Shown: positions 15,971-26,479, counted from the stretch's first letter. The stretch is 52,163 bases of DNA from Candidatus Aminicenantota bacterium (GCA_030603565.1 JAUVXM010000011.1:1-52163), one strand, 5' to 3'. Numbers and translations are program-made. The notes: generated from the sequence alone by a model not told the origin.

Positions 15971-17430
15971 TCTAAGTGGTAGTTGGGCGCCTCTTTAGTA
16001 ATGACCACATCGTGTACATGGCTTTCCCGCATGCCAGAAGGGGTGATATGGATGAATCTGGCCTTTTTTTGAAGCTCTTTGATAGTACTGCAGCCTGCAT
16101 ATCCCATTCCAGCTTTTAACCCACCTTCCATCATATGGATAAGAGCGGAGACACTCCCTTTATTAGGAACGCGGCCTTCAATCCCCTCAGGAACAAGCTT
16201 AGTTTCATTTTCAACTGAGTCCTGAAAGTACCTGTCCCGGCTTCCCTTCCGCATAGCCTCAATTGAACCCATACCCCTGTAAGTTTTATAGGAGCGTCCC
16301 TGAAATATTACAAGCTCTCCGGGAGATTCATTGGTTCCGGCCAGTATGTTTCCCATCATTACTGAACTAGCGCCTGCTGCAATTGCTTTTGTTATATCTC
16401 CAGAGAATTTTATTCCCCCGTCAGCTATAAGAGGGATGCCCTCATTTTCTGTTACACTGAAGACATCCTGAATGGCTGTTATCTGAGGGATGCCGGTGCC
16501 GGATACAATACGGGTAGTACATATCGAGCCTGGCCCAACACCCACTTTTACTGCATCCACTCCCAGTTTTATCAAATCTCCGGCTGCTTCAGCCGTACCG
16601 ATGTTGCCGGCAATCAGCTCCTGTTCCGGAAATTCTTTTTTTACTGATTTAACGGTGTCCAGTACTCTCTGGGAATGACCGTGAGCAGTATCTATAACTA
16701 GGACATCACATTTTACCTCGATCAATGCTTGAGCTCTTTCCATCGTATCATCGGATACGCCTATGGCAGCTCCTACACGTAAACGTCCCATTTTATCCTT
16801 TGAGGATTTAGGGTACTGGATTCGCTTGAGGATATCTTTATAAGTGATAAGGCCCTTCAGGGAATAATTTTCATCAACCATCAGGATTTTTTCGATCTTG
16901 TGTTTATGAAAGAGTTTTTCTGCTTCCTCCAATGAGGTGCCTAAAGGGACGGTTATCAATTCTGTGGTCATAGCTTTTTTTATCGGAAGAGTGAGCCTGG
17001 TTTCAAATCTGATGTCTCGGTTGGTCAATATTCCGATTAATTTGCCGTCTTTTTCTGTTATGGGAAGCCCGGATATCTTGTATTTTTTCATGACCTCCTT
17101 GGCTTCGAATATCTTGTTCTGGGGCCGCATAGTAATGGGATCGACTATCAGGCCGCTTTCATGCCGTTTGACTTTGTCCACCTCTTCTGCCTGTTCCTGA
17201 ATCGACATGTTTCTGTGTATTATCCCGATCCCTCCAAGCTGGGCGAGAGAAATAGCCATTTTTGATTCAGTGACAGTATCCATTGCTGAACTGACAATGG
17301 GGATATTAAGAGAAATATTGCGGCTTAGCTTTGTCGAAACATCTGCTTGGGTGGGCAGAATATCTGATTTGGCAGGTAGGATCAGAACATCGTCAAATGT
17401 AAAACCTTGTTTTATTTTTTTTTGTTGCAT
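15967..17430 (-). CDS. guaB: IMP dehydrogenase GuaB
   Basis: A 487-residue enzyme that oxidises IMP to XMP in GTP synthesis. It starts with [18 protein letters not shown]. Two CBS domains lie between the halves of the barrel (about residues 95-205). Catalytic Cys is in [14 protein letters not shown], the phosphate loop is [20 protein letters not shown], and [10 protein letters not shown] and [28 protein letters not shown] follow. It starts 10 bases after the secA stop with a purine-rich GGGGGAGG immediately before the ATG, so the two are co-transcribed. Confidence 0.97.
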   Translation of the reverse strand: MQQKKIKQGFTFDDVLILPAKSDILPTQADVSTKLSRNISLNIPIVSSAMDTVTESKMAISLAQLGGIGIIHRNMSIQEQAEEVDKVKRHESGLIVDPITMRPQNKIFEAKEVMKKYKISGLPITEKDGKLIGILTNRDIRFETRLTLPIKKAMTTELITVPLGTSLEEAEKLFHKHKIEKILMVDENYSLKGLITYKDILKRIQYPKSSKDKMGRLRVGAAIGVSDDTMERAQALIEVKCDVLVIDTAHGHSQRVLDTVKSVKKEFPEQELIAGNIGTAEAAGDLIKLGVDAVKVGVGPGSICTTRIVSGTGIPQITAIQDVFSVTENEGIPLIADGGIKFSGDITKAIAAGASSVMMGNILAGTNESPGELVIFQGRSYKTYRGMGSIEAMRKGSRDRYFQDSVENETKLVPEGIEGRVPNKGSVSALIHMMEGGLKAGMGYAGCSTIKELQKKARFIHITPSGMRESHVHDVVITKEAPNYHLD

Positions 17431-17439
17431 TCCTCCCCC

Positions 17440-20049
17440 TTATCTCTTCTTTTTCTTTTTTTTCCTTTTTTTAGGAATTATTGACCTGGCCTTTTTACCT
17501 TTTGGAGCAGGAGCATTTCGAGCCGGCTCCTGATAATAGACAGTCTGTTCTTTTCGTTCCGGCATCTCTTCCTTAGCCACTGGTTCAAGCAGATAAAGGT
17601 ATTTGACGGTTTCTTCTTCAATTCTATCCATCATTGCTTGAAACATGTCATAGCTTTCCTTTTTATACTCAACTAGGGGATCTCTCTGTCCATATCCGCG
17701 TAATCCAATACCTTCTTTTAGATAATCCATTCCTAAGAGATGGTCTTTCCATTGTGAATCTATGAGTTGCAGCATGATCACTCTTTCGAATTCTCGCATG
17801 CGGTCTCTATCGATAATATTTTCTTTTTCTTGGTAATGGTCCTTAAGAGTACTGGTAAGCTTTTCTTTAAGGTCAGGAAAATTTATAGTATCCCAGTTGA
17901 TATTTAGTTCATCTAATTTAATTCCGAACTGGGCATTAAAAGCTTTTTTGAAACCTTCTATATCCCAGTCTTCAGGAGATTTTTCTTTGTCTGTAAAATT
18001 TTCCATCAACCATTCAACTAACGTAACGGCTAGGTCCTTAACATATTTTCCCATATCTTTTCCAGATAAGATATCTCTGCGCATATTGTAGATTGATTCC
18101 CGCTGTTTATTCATGACGTCATCATATTCCAGAAGGTGTTTTCGTATTAAAAAATTTTGACCTTCTACCTGTTTCTGAGCTCTCTCAATGGCTTTGCTTA
18201 CCATTTTGTGTTCAATAGGAACTCCTTCTTCCATTCCGACCCGGGACATTAATCCAGAAATGCGTTCACTTCCGAATATACGCATAAGGTTGTCTTCCAT
18301 GGAAAGGTAAAAACGGGAGGAGCCGGGGTCTCCTTGTCTTCCGGACCTTCCTCTCAACTGGTTGTCGATTCTGCGGGCTTCATGTCGTTCTGTTCCTATA
18401 ATGTGCAGGCCTCCCATCTCTAAAACATTTTTATTTTCTGTGGATGTGATCTTATTAGCTTCTTCCAGAGCTTTTTCCCAGGCTTCTTTGGGTATATCGG
18501 ATGTATCGATTCCCTTTGTGGATAAAGTATCTATTGCTAAATGCTCTGGATTTCCTCCTAAGAGGATATCAACACCGCGCCCGGCCATATTTGTAGCTAT
18601 TGTTACGGACCCGACTCTTCCGGCCTGAGCTATTATTTTAGCTTCCATTTCATGATATTTAGCATTTAAAACATTGTGCTTTATCTTTTTTTTTCTTAAC
18701 AATTGGCTTAAGTGTTCTGAATTTTCAATTGATATTGTTCCTACAAGAAGAGGGCGGCCTTTCTGATTATTTTCAATAATCTCTTCGACAACCGCATCCC
18801 ATTTTTCTTTAGTTGTGCGGTATATCAGATCATGATGTTTGGTGCGGATAAGCATTTTGTTGGTTGGTATTTCAACTACTTCAAGTTTATAGATGGAGTA
18901 GAATTCTGCGGCTTCTGTTACTGCGGTACCGGTCATTCCGGATAATTTGTCGTAAATACGAAAGTAATTTTGAAAGGTGACTGATGCCAGAGTCTGGTAT
19001 TCAGCTTCTATACGGACTTGTTCCTTGGCTTCCAGTGCCTGGTGGAGGCCATCACTGTATCGTCTCCCGGGCATCAAACGCCCTGTAAATTCGTCTACTA
19101 TTACGACCTTTCCTTCCTTGAGCATATAATCAACGTCTTTTTTAAACAGATTATGGGCTTTTAAGGCCTGGTTAATGGAGTGGATAAGGTCCATATGGAT
19201 TAGGTCATATAGATTCTTGATTTTGAGGTCCTTTTCCGCCTGAGCGACTCCTTCTTCAGTAAGAACAACAGTCCGGCTTTTTTCATCTACCTTGAAATGT
19301 TTTGTTTTTTTAAGTTTACGTACAAGTGCATTTACTTTGTAATAAATCGCAGTTGATTCTTCTGTCGCTCCTGAGATAATAAGAGGTGTGCGAGCTTCAT
19401 CGATAAGAATGCTGTCAACTTCATCGACGATTGCGAAGTTGTGTTGCTCTTGAACAAGATCGGAGAGGCGAAATTTCATATTGTCCCGTAAATAGTCAAA
19501 TCCGAATTCATTATTAGTGCCGAAAGTTATGTCCTTTTCATAAGCTTCCTTCCGGACAAGTTCATCCATATCATGCTGGATTATTCCCAGTTCAAGCCCG
19601 AGGGTTTTGTAGACCGGGCCCATCCATTCCGCATCACGTTTGGCAAGGTAATCGTTTACTGTAACAATATGGACTCCTTTTCCTGTCAGGGAATTTAAAT
19701 AAGCGGGGAGGGTAGCTACCACTGTTTTTCCTTCACCGGTTTTCATCTCAGCTATTTTGCCTTGATGTAATATTATCCCTCCCATAATCTGAACGTCAAA
19801 ATGGCGCATTTTAACTTTGCGTTTAGCGACTTCTCTGACCACGGCAAAGGCTTCGATAAGAATATCATCAAGGGTAGCTCCCTGCTCTAATTTGGTTTTA
19901 AATTCATTGGTTTTGTCCCTCAATTGACTATCAGAGAGTTTCTGTATGCTGGGTTCAAGTTCGTTTATGGCATAAACTATGGGTTGGAGCTTCTTTAGGT
20001 CTCTTTCGGTTTTTGTGCCGAATATTTTTTGGAGTACTGAGTTAAACAT
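17440..20049 (-). CDS. secA: Preprotein translocase ATPase SecA
   Basis: This is the motor of the Sec export system, 869 residues. Walker A is [17 protein letters not shown], followed by [19 protein letters not shown], the DEAD-type [71 protein letters not shown] and the helical scaffold end. The C-terminus is a run of Lys/Arg after a Pro/Ala-rich linker and lacks the usual cysteine-rich zinc motif that binds SecB, as in many bacteria without SecB. Upstream lies a TTGACA promoter but no good Shine-Dalgarno. guaB follows. Confidence 0.97.
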   Translation of the reverse strand: MFNSVLQKIFGTKTERDLKKLQPIVYAINELEPSIQKLSDSQLRDKTNEFKTKLEQGATLDDILIEAFAVVREVAKRKVKMRHFDVQIMGGIILHQGKIAEMKTGEGKTVVATLPAYLNSLTGKGVHIVTVNDYLAKRDAEWMGPVYKTLGLELGIIQHDMDELVRKEAYEKDITFGTNNEFGFDYLRDNMKFRLSDLVQEQHNFAIVDEVDSILIDEARTPLIISGATEESTAIYYKVNALVRKLKKTKHFKVDEKSRTVVLTEEGVAQAEKDLKIKNLYDLIHMDLIHSINQALKAHNLFKKDVDYMLKEGKVVIVDEFTGRLMPGRRYSDGLHQALEAKEQVRIEAEYQTLASVTFQNYFRIYDKLSGMTGTAVTEAAEFYSIYKLEVVEIPTNKMLIRTKHHDLIYRTTKEKWDAVVEEIIENNQKGRPLLVGTISIENSEHLSQLLRKKKIKHNVLNAKYHEMEAKIIAQAGRVGSVTIATNMAGRGVDILLGGNPEHLAIDTLSTKGIDTSDIPKEAWEKALEEANKITSTENKNVLEMGGLHIIGTERHEARRIDNQLRGRSGRQGDPGSSRFYLSMEDNLMRIFGSERISGLMSRVGMEEGVPIEHKMVSKAIERAQKQVEGQNFLIRKHLLEYDDVMNKQRESIYNMRRDILSGKDMGKYVKDLAVTLVEWLMENFTDKEKSPEDWDIEGFKKAFNAQFGIKLDELNINWDTINFPDLKEKLTSTLKDHYQEKENIIDRDRMREFERVIMLQLIDSQWKDHLLGMDYLKEGIGLRGYGQRDPLVEYKKESYDMFQAMMDRIEEETVKYLYLLEPVAKEEMPERKEQTVYYQEPARNAPAPKGKKARSIIPKKRKKKKKKR

Positions 20050-20056
20050 TTGTTTA

Positions 20057-20086
20057 TTTGTAACAGAAATAGGGGATAATTGTCAA
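20057..20086 (-). promoter_or_regulatory. Candidate promoter of secA-guaB
   Basis: On the minus strand TTGACA (20086-20081) and TACAAA (20062-20057) are 18 bases apart, about 10 bases before the secA start. The mRNA leader would then be almost absent, which fits the missing Shine-Dalgarno. Confidence 0.4.
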
Positions 20087-20087
20087 T

Positions 20088-20158
20088 CCTGGACTATTCA
20101 TAAAAAGTGTCGATATGAAAGATATATTTAGTAAATTATAGATCGTGAATAATCCTGG
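20088..20158. repeat. Short repeat-A element with GTGTCGATAT core
   Basis: The left end is CCTGGACTATTCATAA, and the right end is the inverse, CGTGAATAATCCTGG. It lies between the divergent secA and feoA promoters, touching the secA -35 box. Confidence 0.7.
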
Positions 20159-20172
20159 TAATGAGGAAGTAT

Positions 20173-20201
20173 TTGCAATTTTTCGAAGGTTTCTTTATTA
20201 T
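20173..20201 (+). promoter_or_regulatory. Candidate promoter of feoAB
   Basis: TTGCAA (20173-20178) and TATTAT (20196-20201) have a 17-base spacer. I saw no clear Fur box. Confidence 0.5.
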
Positions 20202-20241
20202 CCTCTTTTAAGTTTGGATAAAAAAGGATTGAAAAAGTAAA

Positions 20242-20481
20242 ATGATAAGCCTAATAAGTGCGCCGCGGAATAAGCAGCTGAAGATCATGGGGGTTTCAGG
20301 TGGTCATGGAGTCCGGAGAAGACTACTGTCCTTGGGATTGCATAAAAATGATATAATCGAGCTGGATTCACATGGTATTTTTGGGGGTGCTGTTCTTATA
20401 AAAGACCTATCGTCAGATACATCGGTTGCATTAGGACGAGGTGTTGCCAGTAAGATCATGGTAGAGATAGTTGGCAAATAA
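20242..20481 (+). CDS. feoA: FeoA ferrous-iron transport accessory protein
   Basis: A 79-residue SH3-like FeoA domain: KIMGVSGGHGVRRRLLSLGL, then HKNDIIELDSHGIFGGAVLI and ALGRGVASKIMVE. It probably regulates or stabilises FeoB at the inner membrane. The reading frame runs 11 bases into feoB, so the two are translationally coupled. Confidence 0.92.
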   Translation: MISLISAPRNKQLKIMGVSGGHGVRRRLLSLGLHKNDIIELDSHGIFGGAVLIKDLSSDTSVALGRGVASKIMVEIVGK

Positions 20482-22405
20482 TAAGAGTTATCCGGATGTC
20501 GTATTTATCGGACAGCCTAATTGTGGGAAAAGTACTCTTTTTAATGCTGTTGCAGGGCTTAAGGCGGTAACCTCTAATTTTCCGGGAACCACAGTCAAAC
20601 ATACCCACAGTAAAGTTAATGTCGAAGGCAGAATCTTAAATATTATTGACCTACCCGGCTTGTATTCGCTGAATCCGTCGGATGAAGCAGAAAAAGTCGC
20701 GCTCAGCCATTTATTTGTAGAAAAGCCGGATTTGATCATTAATGTTTTGGATGCCTCCATATTAGGGAGAAGCCTGGAAATGACCTTGGAATTAATAGAA
20801 CTTGAATATCCAATGATCGTAGCTCTTAATATGACTGACCTGGCAGAGAAGAAAGGAATAAACATTGATGCTGAAAAAATGGAAAAAATTCTAAAAGTCC
20901 CGGTAATTTCCACTATTGCTTCACATGGGCGCGGCCTTAAAGAACTTATGAAGGCAGCAATAAAAAGCCTGGACGAGAAAAGATCTCCTGTTACGCAAGA
21001 ATGGTCAAGGGATGTAGAGGAGGCTGTTTTAGATGTTGAGAAGTCAATACCGGAGGATTTTTATATTGTAGCAAACAAAAGATTTACTGCCATTAAGGCG
21101 ATCGAGATAGAGAAGCGGTTTTTTATGCGGATGCTGGCGGAGATAAGTATTCCCTTTAGAAATGCTGTCCAGAGAGCCAGGGACAAATTGGAGGAAAGAC
21201 ATAATGCTCCCGCTTATGAAGTAATAGAAGCTGAAAGGCATCACCTAGCCTTAAAGATCTTTGAGATAACCAGTAAAGTGACCCGAGGGAAAAGTATAGG
21301 TTGGCAGGAACGGGTCGATGATGTCATTATGCATCCTTTTCTGGGGTATGTTATTTTGCTGGGTGTTTTTATTGGATTTTTCTTTATTATTATTAGAGTT
21401 GCAGGCCCTCTGGAGGAATTACTGCTGGGGCCCTTAAGTAGTATACGGGAGTATCTATCTGCTACCCTAGGAACTGGGATTCTTTTTTATTTGGTTGATG
21501 GTCTGTTTCAGGGAGTAGGGGGGGGGATTGCAATCGTCCTTCCCTATTTTATTCCACTTCTTTTCCTGATGTCATTGCTTGAGGATTTAGGTTATCTGGC
21601 GCGCGTCGGTTTTCTTATGGATGTTTTTATGCACAAGATGGGGTTGCATGGAAAATCGGTATCTCCTTTTATTCTTGGTTTTGGTTGCAATGTGCCGGCG
21701 ATCCTTTCTACTCGCATTTTAGAGTCACGGCGGGATAAAATCATGACTTCTCTTCTAATTCCTTTTATTCCCTGTTCCGCCCGGACTACGATCATACTAG
21801 CTTTGGTAGCATTTTATTTAGGTCCCTTCTGGGCCCTTGGTTTTTATTTATTCAATATGCTGTTAGTAGGTCTGCTAGGAAAAATATTATCATTGTTTTT
21901 TAAAACACATTCCCCGGGATTGATCCTTGAGATCCCTTCCTTGAAGATTCCTTCCCTAATGAATATCTGGCGGAAGATATATTTCCAACTTAAGTCATTT
22001 GTACAATTTGCCTGGCCGATCTTAATTGCCGGGAGTATAGTCCTGGGATTGATGCAGTTTTTTCATCTGGATGCCTCTCTCAACATTGTCTTAGCCCCTC
22101 TTGTAGAAGGAGCATTGGGATTACCTCGTGACCTGGGTGTTACTTTAATATTTGGATTTCTAAGAAAAGAACTATCCCTGATAATGATGCTTCAGGCCTT
22201 GGGAACAGATTATCAGAGCTTGATGACGATAATTTCCCGCCAGCAGTTGATTGTATTTACTGTGTTTATAAGCTTTTTTATTCCCTGTCTATCCACTGTA
22301 GCGATGCTTTGGAAAGAGCTCGGAAGGAAATGGGCGTTTATCTCCATGGGGCTGAACACTTCGGTCGCTATCCTCCTCAGCTTGCTTGTAAGGCTTGTAA
22401 TTTGA
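20471..22405 (+). CDS. feoB: FeoB ferrous-iron transporter
   Basis: This 644-residue transporter imports Fe(II). The N-terminal G domain has G1 GQPNCGKSTLFNAVAG, G2 NFPGTTV, G3 DLPGLYSL and G4 NMTD. A GDI-like linker follows (about residues 165-270), then the membrane part with two Gate domains: LSLLEDLGYLARVGFLMD-like sequence, FILGFGCNVPAILSTR (first gate Cys), SLLIPFIPCSARTTII (second), and a repeat of the pattern at FLRKELSLIMML and FIPCLSTVAML. It is shorter than E. coli FeoB and has no FeoC. The stop is one base before repeat C copy 2. Confidence 0.96.
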   Translation: MANNKSYPDVVFIGQPNCGKSTLFNAVAGLKAVTSNFPGTTVKHTHSKVNVEGRILNIIDLPGLYSLNPSDEAEKVALSHLFVEKPDLIINVLDASILGRSLEMTLELIELEYPMIVALNMTDLAEKKGINIDAEKMEKILKVPVISTIASHGRGLKELMKAAIKSLDEKRSPVTQEWSRDVEEAVLDVEKSIPEDFYIVANKRFTAIKAIEIEKRFFMRMLAEISIPFRNAVQRARDKLEERHNAPAYEVIEAERHHLALKIFEITSKVTRGKSIGWQERVDDVIMHPFLGYVILLGVFIGFFFIIIRVAGPLEELLLGPLSSIREYLSATLGTGILFYLVDGLFQGVGGGIAIVLPYFIPLLFLMSLLEDLGYLARVGFLMDVFMHKMGLHGKSVSPFILGFGCNVPAILSTRILESRRDKIMTSLLIPFIPCSARTTIILALVAFYLGPFWALGFYLFNMLLVGLLGKILSLFFKTHSPGLILEIPSLKIPSLMNIWRKIYFQLKSFVQFAWPILIAGSIVLGLMQFFHLDASLNIVLAPLVEGALGLPRDLGVTLIFGFLRKELSLIMMLQALGTDYQSLMTIISRQQLIVFTVFISFFIPCLSTVAMLWKELGRKWAFISMGLNTSVAILLSLLVRLVI

Positions 22406-22406
22406 A

Positions 22407-22570
22407 CGGCAAGAATCAGGTTAGTTGATACGAAAACACGCTGATTTTCCCCAGCGTGGAAAATCCGCTCGGATACAGTCTTCGCTCTCTTCTCCTTAAA
22501 GGAGAAGAACCATGCCCGCTTATCCTTGCTCACGGTTTTCTTAATCAATTAACCTGATTCTTTTTGCCGC
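22407..22570 (-). repeat. Repeat C copy 2 (complete two-hairpin element)
   Basis: The ends are inverted: CGGCAAGAATCAGGTTAGTT at the left and AACCTGATTCTTTTTGCCG at the right. Read on the minus strand the inside is GCGGGCATGGTTC, a hairpin TTCTCC-TTTAA-GGAGAA, GAGAGCG, and a second hairpin from GGATTTTCC and GGGGAAAATC. The same blocks in the same order make up repeat B. It fills the whole gap between the convergent feoB and uvrC stop codons. Confidence 0.85.
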
Positions 22571-22572
22571 TT

Positions 22573-24351
22573 TTACTTTAAATCCTGCAGAAGGGCCTGG
22601 GCTGCCCTGGCCCCAATTAACTTTTTAAGTTCTTCAAGCGGAGCTTTTTTTATTTCATCTATACTCTCGTAATGGCTCAAAAGAGCTGCCTTACGCTTTG
22701 GGCCGATGCCTGGAATATTATCCAACTCAGAAGCCGTACTCTTTTTTTCTCTTCGCTTGCGGTGGAAATCAAGAGCGAACCGGTGGGCTTCATCCCTGAT
22801 ATTTTGAAGGAGTCGCAAACCAGGGGAAGTTTTATCCAAACTCAAACCATGGGGGTATTTTTGACAATAAATAAGCTCTTCTTTCTTTGCCAAAGCTAGG
22901 AGAGGAAGTTTAATAAGGTTTAATTTTTTTAGAGCCTTTTCAGCGGCATTAAGCTGACCTTTTCCCCCGTCAACCAGGATGAGGTCAGGTTTATGACCCA
23001 TATTTTTTGAGACTCTGGCATATCTACGGTAAATGATTTCCTGTATGCTTCCTACATCATCCGGTCTGCTGATAGATTTGATCTTGTATTTTCTGTAATC
23101 GCTCTTAAGCGGTTTAGCGTTAACAAATACTGACATAGAGCCTACTGAATCCTGTCCTCCGGTATTGGAAATATCAAATCCTTCGATACGGCGAGGAATA
23201 TTTTTTAATCCGAGAGTCTGTTTAAGTTCTTTAAGGGGCTGATCTTTTTCTACTTTTTTTTCAAACAAGAGAGCTGCATTACGATTGGCAAGCTTAATAA
23301 GCCTCATGTTTTTTCCTTTTTTGGGGCAGGACAATAGAACTTTAGCATTTTTCCTATTCTCGATTATTTCTTTTAAATGGGGGAGTGCATCCGGTTCAAA
23401 AGGAAGCAGGATTTTTTCCGGAATTTCCTGAGACGTGCAATAATAGTCGCCCAAGAATTCTGAGATAACCTTTTTATTGTTTTTTTCTGATTGGAGAGGG
23501 AGGATTCGGTGTTCTGATTCGATTACCTTACCTTTTCGCATCCTAAAAACATATATCCCTACCCTGTCATTAATGCTGGCATAACCTAATATGTCTTTAT
23601 TTTCTGATTTAATAGAAATTAATTTGGGCCGGTCTTTGATTTGCTCAAGGGTCAAGATAAGATCGCGGTAATATTTGGCATGTTCGAATTCCAGACGCTT
23701 GGATGCTTTATGCATCTTTTCTGTTAAAACTTGGTTAAGTTTTTTTACTTTCCCTTCCAGAAACATTTGAGCATTAACAGCTCTCTCCCTGTATAAAGTT
23801 TCTGTGATATATCCTACACATGGGGCTGAACAAAGATCGATATCATAATCCAAACAAGGTCTTTTTCTTCTTCCAGGTATCTTTTCCTGACATGACCTTA
23901 TCCCGAAATATTTATTCAATATATGAATAGTTTTTCGGGCTTGATGAGCGGGGCTAAAAGGACCAAAATACTTGGATTTATCATGGGCTGCTTTGCGTGT
24001 AAGATATATTCCCGGGTATTTTTCCGCTATGGTCAATTTCAGGTAAGGGAAACTCTTGTCATCTTTTAAACGCAGGTTAAATTTGGGTTGGTACTGCCGG
24101 ATGAAATTGTTTTCCAGGAAAGCAGCTTCTCTTTCCGAGTCAGTTAAGATATAGTCGATTTTGCTGGTTTCATTCAGAATATTTAATACTTTTGAATCTG
24201 AGGTGGGCTGAAAATATGATTTCACCCGTTCTTTCAAGGAACTGGCTTTTCCTATATAGATCACTTTTTCTCTCTTGTCTTTAAAAAAGTAGATACCAGG
24301 TTTTTTAGGGAGTTTCTCGACTGCAAATTGAGTTAAGTCGTTTTTATTCAA
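22573..24351 (-). CDS. uvrC: Excinuclease ABC subunit C (UvrC)
   Basis: A 592-residue nuclease of nucleotide excision repair that cuts on both sides of the lesion. It has the GIY-YIG domain (KPGIYFFKDKREKVIYIGKA, SSLKERVKSYF), the Cys pair of DLCSAPCVGYI, a UVR motif, the RNase H-like 3' part (IEGFDISNTGGQDSVGSMSV, PDLILVDGGKGQLNAA), and a C-terminal helix-hairpin-helix (LDNIPGIGPKRKAALLSHY). It overlaps the uvrB stop by 8 bases, so uvrB-uvrC form one operon. Confidence 0.96.
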   Translation of the reverse strand: MNKNDLTQFAVEKLPKKPGIYFFKDKREKVIYIGKASSLKERVKSYFQPTSDSKVLNILNETSKIDYILTDSEREAAFLENNFIRQYQPKFNLRLKDDKSFPYLKLTIAEKYPGIYLTRKAAHDKSKYFGPFSPAHQARKTIHILNKYFGIRSCQEKIPGRRKRPCLDYDIDLCSAPCVGYITETLYRERAVNAQMFLEGKVKKLNQVLTEKMHKASKRLEFEHAKYYRDLILTLEQIKDRPKLISIKSENKDILGYASINDRVGIYVFRMRKGKVIESEHRILPLQSEKNNKKVISEFLGDYYCTSQEIPEKILLPFEPDALPHLKEIIENRKNAKVLLSCPKKGKNMRLIKLANRNAALLFEKKVEKDQPLKELKQTLGLKNIPRRIEGFDISNTGGQDSVGSMSVFVNAKPLKSDYRKYKIKSISRPDDVGSIQEIIYRRYARVSKNMGHKPDLILVDGGKGQLNAAEKALKKLNLIKLPLLALAKKEELIYCQKYPHGLSLDKTSPGLRLLQNIRDEAHRFALDFHRKRREKKSTASELDNIPGIGPKRKAALLSHYESIDEIKKAPLEELKKLIGARAAQALLQDLK

Positions 24352-26335
24352 TCTCTAATTCCCTCAGTTGAAGCTGTTTTAATTCGTCCCTGAATTTAGC
24401 TGCTTTTTCAAATTCTAAGTTCTTGGCTGCCTCTCCCATAAGATTTTTTAGTTCATCCATTTTTTGCTTTCTTTTCTTCGGGGAAAAATAGATATCTTTG
24501 TCCTCGGCTATTTTAGGATAGTCAAAATAATCACGTTCATATAAACTCTGCAGGATTTCAGTTATGTCCTTTTTAATTGAACTTGGGGTGATTCCATGTT
24601 CTTTGTTGTATTCCTGTTGGATCTTCCGGCGTCTTTCTGTTTCTGTTATTGCAAGTTTCATTGAATTTGTCATTTTGTCAGCATAGAGGACAGCTCTTCC
24701 GGAAATATTTCGGGAAGCACGACCAAAAGTCTGGATCAAGGAAGTCGAGGAGCGCAAAAAACCTTCTTTATCCGCATCCAAAATTGCTACTAATGATACT
24801 TCCGGCAAGTCAAGACCTTCTCGCAGAAGATTTATTCCGATCAGGGCATCAAACTTTCCTTTGCGGAGCTCCCGCAGTATTTTAACTCTCTCCAGTGTTT
24901 CGATATCAGAGTGTAAGTATCTGACTTTTATCCCGAGTTCATGATAATAGCGGGAAAGGTTTTCGGCCATTTTTTTAGTTAAAGTCGTTACCAAAGTACG
25001 TTCGTTTTTTTTTGCTTGTTTTTGAATCTCGGCTTTCAGGTCATCGACCTGGCCTTTGACGGAGCGGACTTCAATTTTTGGGTCAGTCAAGCCTGTTGGT
25101 CTGATGATCTGTTCTATTACTCTTGAGCCTGGAATATTTCTTTCATATTTTCCTGGAGTTGCTGAGACATAAAGTAAATGTTTTGTCCTTTTTTCAAATT
25201 CCTGAAAGTTAAGGGGACGGTTATCCAGAGCAGACGGCAGTCGGAAACCGTGTTCAATAAGCGTCTGCTTTCTGGAGCGGTCACCGTGATACATACCCCT
25301 GATCTGGGGAACTGTAACATGTGATTCATCGATAATAGTCAAAAAATCCTTGGGGAAGTAATCAAACAGGGTAAACGGCGGCTGTCCGGGTTTGCGTAGG
25401 CTAAGGTATAAAGAATAGTTTTCAATCCCGGGACACCAGCCGAATTCCTCCAGCATTTCTAAATCGAATAGAGTTCGTTCCTCAATTCGATTTGCTTCAA
25501 TTATTTTTCCCTGTCCTTTAAAGAAACGAATACGGGCTTCCAGCTCTTTCTCAATAGCTGATATGGAAAAATCCAGGATTTCGCGGGGAGTGGAAAAAAA
25601 TGTCTTGGGGTAGATGAGTACTTTGTCTGGAATAGAAAAAACTTTACCCAGGATAGGGTCGATGAAAGAGATTCTGGAGATCCGGTTGTTTATTATCTGG
25701 ATGCGGATGGCATGGTCTTGATATGAGGGGAAAAGTTCGACGACATCTCCCCGGACGCGAAAAGTATTTCTTTTAAACTCAGCTTCCTGTCTTTCATACT
25801 GGATATTTGTGAATTTCCGCAGAAGTTGTTTCCGGGTGATGTTTTGTCCTTTCTTAAGAGTAAAGCTCATTGATTTATAGGTTTCCGGGGAGCCGATGCT
25901 GTAAATGCAGGATACAGATGCAATGATAATCACATCTTGCCTCCTAAAAAGCGCATTGGTCGCCCGCAGTCTGAGCCGGTCGATTTCCTCGTTAATAGTT
26001 GCCTCTTTTGCTATATAGGAATTTGATGCTGGAATATAAGCTTCGGGCTGGTAATAGTCATAGTAGCTTACAAAGTATTCAACTGCATTTCTAGGAAAAT
26101 AGCGCCTGAATTCCTGATAAAGCTGAGCAGCCAGGGTTTTATTGTGTGATATTATCAATACCGGCCGGTTGGCTTTCGCTATAATATTTGCCATGGTGAA
26201 TGTTTTTCCGGAACCGGTCACTCCCATTAATATCTGATGGGGATAGTTATTAGACAGGCCTGTGCTTAGTTTGCGGATAGCCGCTACCTGGTCTCCCTTA
26301 GGTATATAGTCGGAGTGAAGTTCAAATTTTTTCAT
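24344..26335 (-). CDS. uvrB: Excinuclease ABC subunit B (UvrB)
   Basis: The damage-verifying helicase of nucleotide excision repair. Walker A is LMGVTGSGKTFTMANII. The beta-hairpin region includes YYDYYQPEAYIPASNSYIAK, the Walker B equivalent is FLTIIDESHVTVPQIRGMYH, helicase motif VI is QTFGRASRNISGRA, and the C-terminal UVR motif (LEFEKAAKFRDEL) binds UvrC. I chose ATG at 26335 (MKKFELHSDYIPKGDQ) because family members begin there; 26356 is an alternative. Neither has a clear Shine-Dalgarno. I saw no LexA box. Confidence 0.95.
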   Translation of the reverse strand: MKKFELHSDYIPKGDQVAAIRKLSTGLSNNYPHQILMGVTGSGKTFTMANIIAKANRPVLIISHNKTLAAQLYQEFRRYFPRNAVEYFVSYYDYYQPEAYIPASNSYIAKEATINEEIDRLRLRATNALFRRQDVIIIASVSCIYSIGSPETYKSMSFTLKKGQNITRKQLLRKFTNIQYERQEAEFKRNTFRVRGDVVELFPSYQDHAIRIQIINNRISRISFIDPILGKVFSIPDKVLIYPKTFFSTPREILDFSISAIEKELEARIRFFKGQGKIIEANRIEERTLFDLEMLEEFGWCPGIENYSLYLSLRKPGQPPFTLFDYFPKDFLTIIDESHVTVPQIRGMYHGDRSRKQTLIEHGFRLPSALDNRPLNFQEFEKRTKHLLYVSATPGKYERNIPGSRVIEQIIRPTGLTDPKIEVRSVKGQVDDLKAEIQKQAKKNERTLVTTLTKKMAENLSRYYHELGIKVRYLHSDIETLERVKILRELRKGKFDALIGINLLREGLDLPEVSLVAILDADKEGFLRSSTSLIQTFGRASRNISGRAVLYADKMTNSMKLAITETERRRKIQQEYNKEHGITPSSIKKDITEILQSLYERDYFDYPKIAEDKDIYFSPKKRKQKMDELKNLMGEAAKNLEFEKAAKFRDELKQLQLRELEIE

Positions 26336-26371
26336 TGATTCATTGTTAAAATCCATTAACTTTACAAGTTT

Positions 26372-26401
26372 ATAATAGCATTTATTGTGTTTACTTCTCA
26401 A
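26372..26401 (-). promoter_or_regulatory. Candidate promoter of uvrB-uvrC
   Basis: On the minus strand TTGAGA (26401-26396) and TATTAT (26377-26372) have an 18-base spacer. A start near 26365 favours the 26335 start codon of uvrB. Confidence 0.45.
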
Positions 26402-26425
26402 TAAATTACTCCTGGAACAAGCAGA

Positions 26426-26454
26426 TTGACAACAAACTATTTTGTACATATAAT
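26426..26454 (+). promoter_or_regulatory. Consensus sigma70 promoter of the CsgG-like gene
   Basis: TTGACA (26426-26431), a 17-base spacer and TATAAT (26449-26454) match consensus exactly. Shine-Dalgarno AAGGAGG follows at 26468. This should be a strong constitutive promoter. Confidence 0.8.
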
Positions 26455-26479
26455 ACTTTTAGATTAGAAGGAGGAAAAT

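Noticed and set aside
26336-26460. SOS (LexA) control of uvrB
   Set aside because: No CTG-N10-CAG or GAAC-N4-GTTC type box could be seen between uvrB and the CsgG-like gene.
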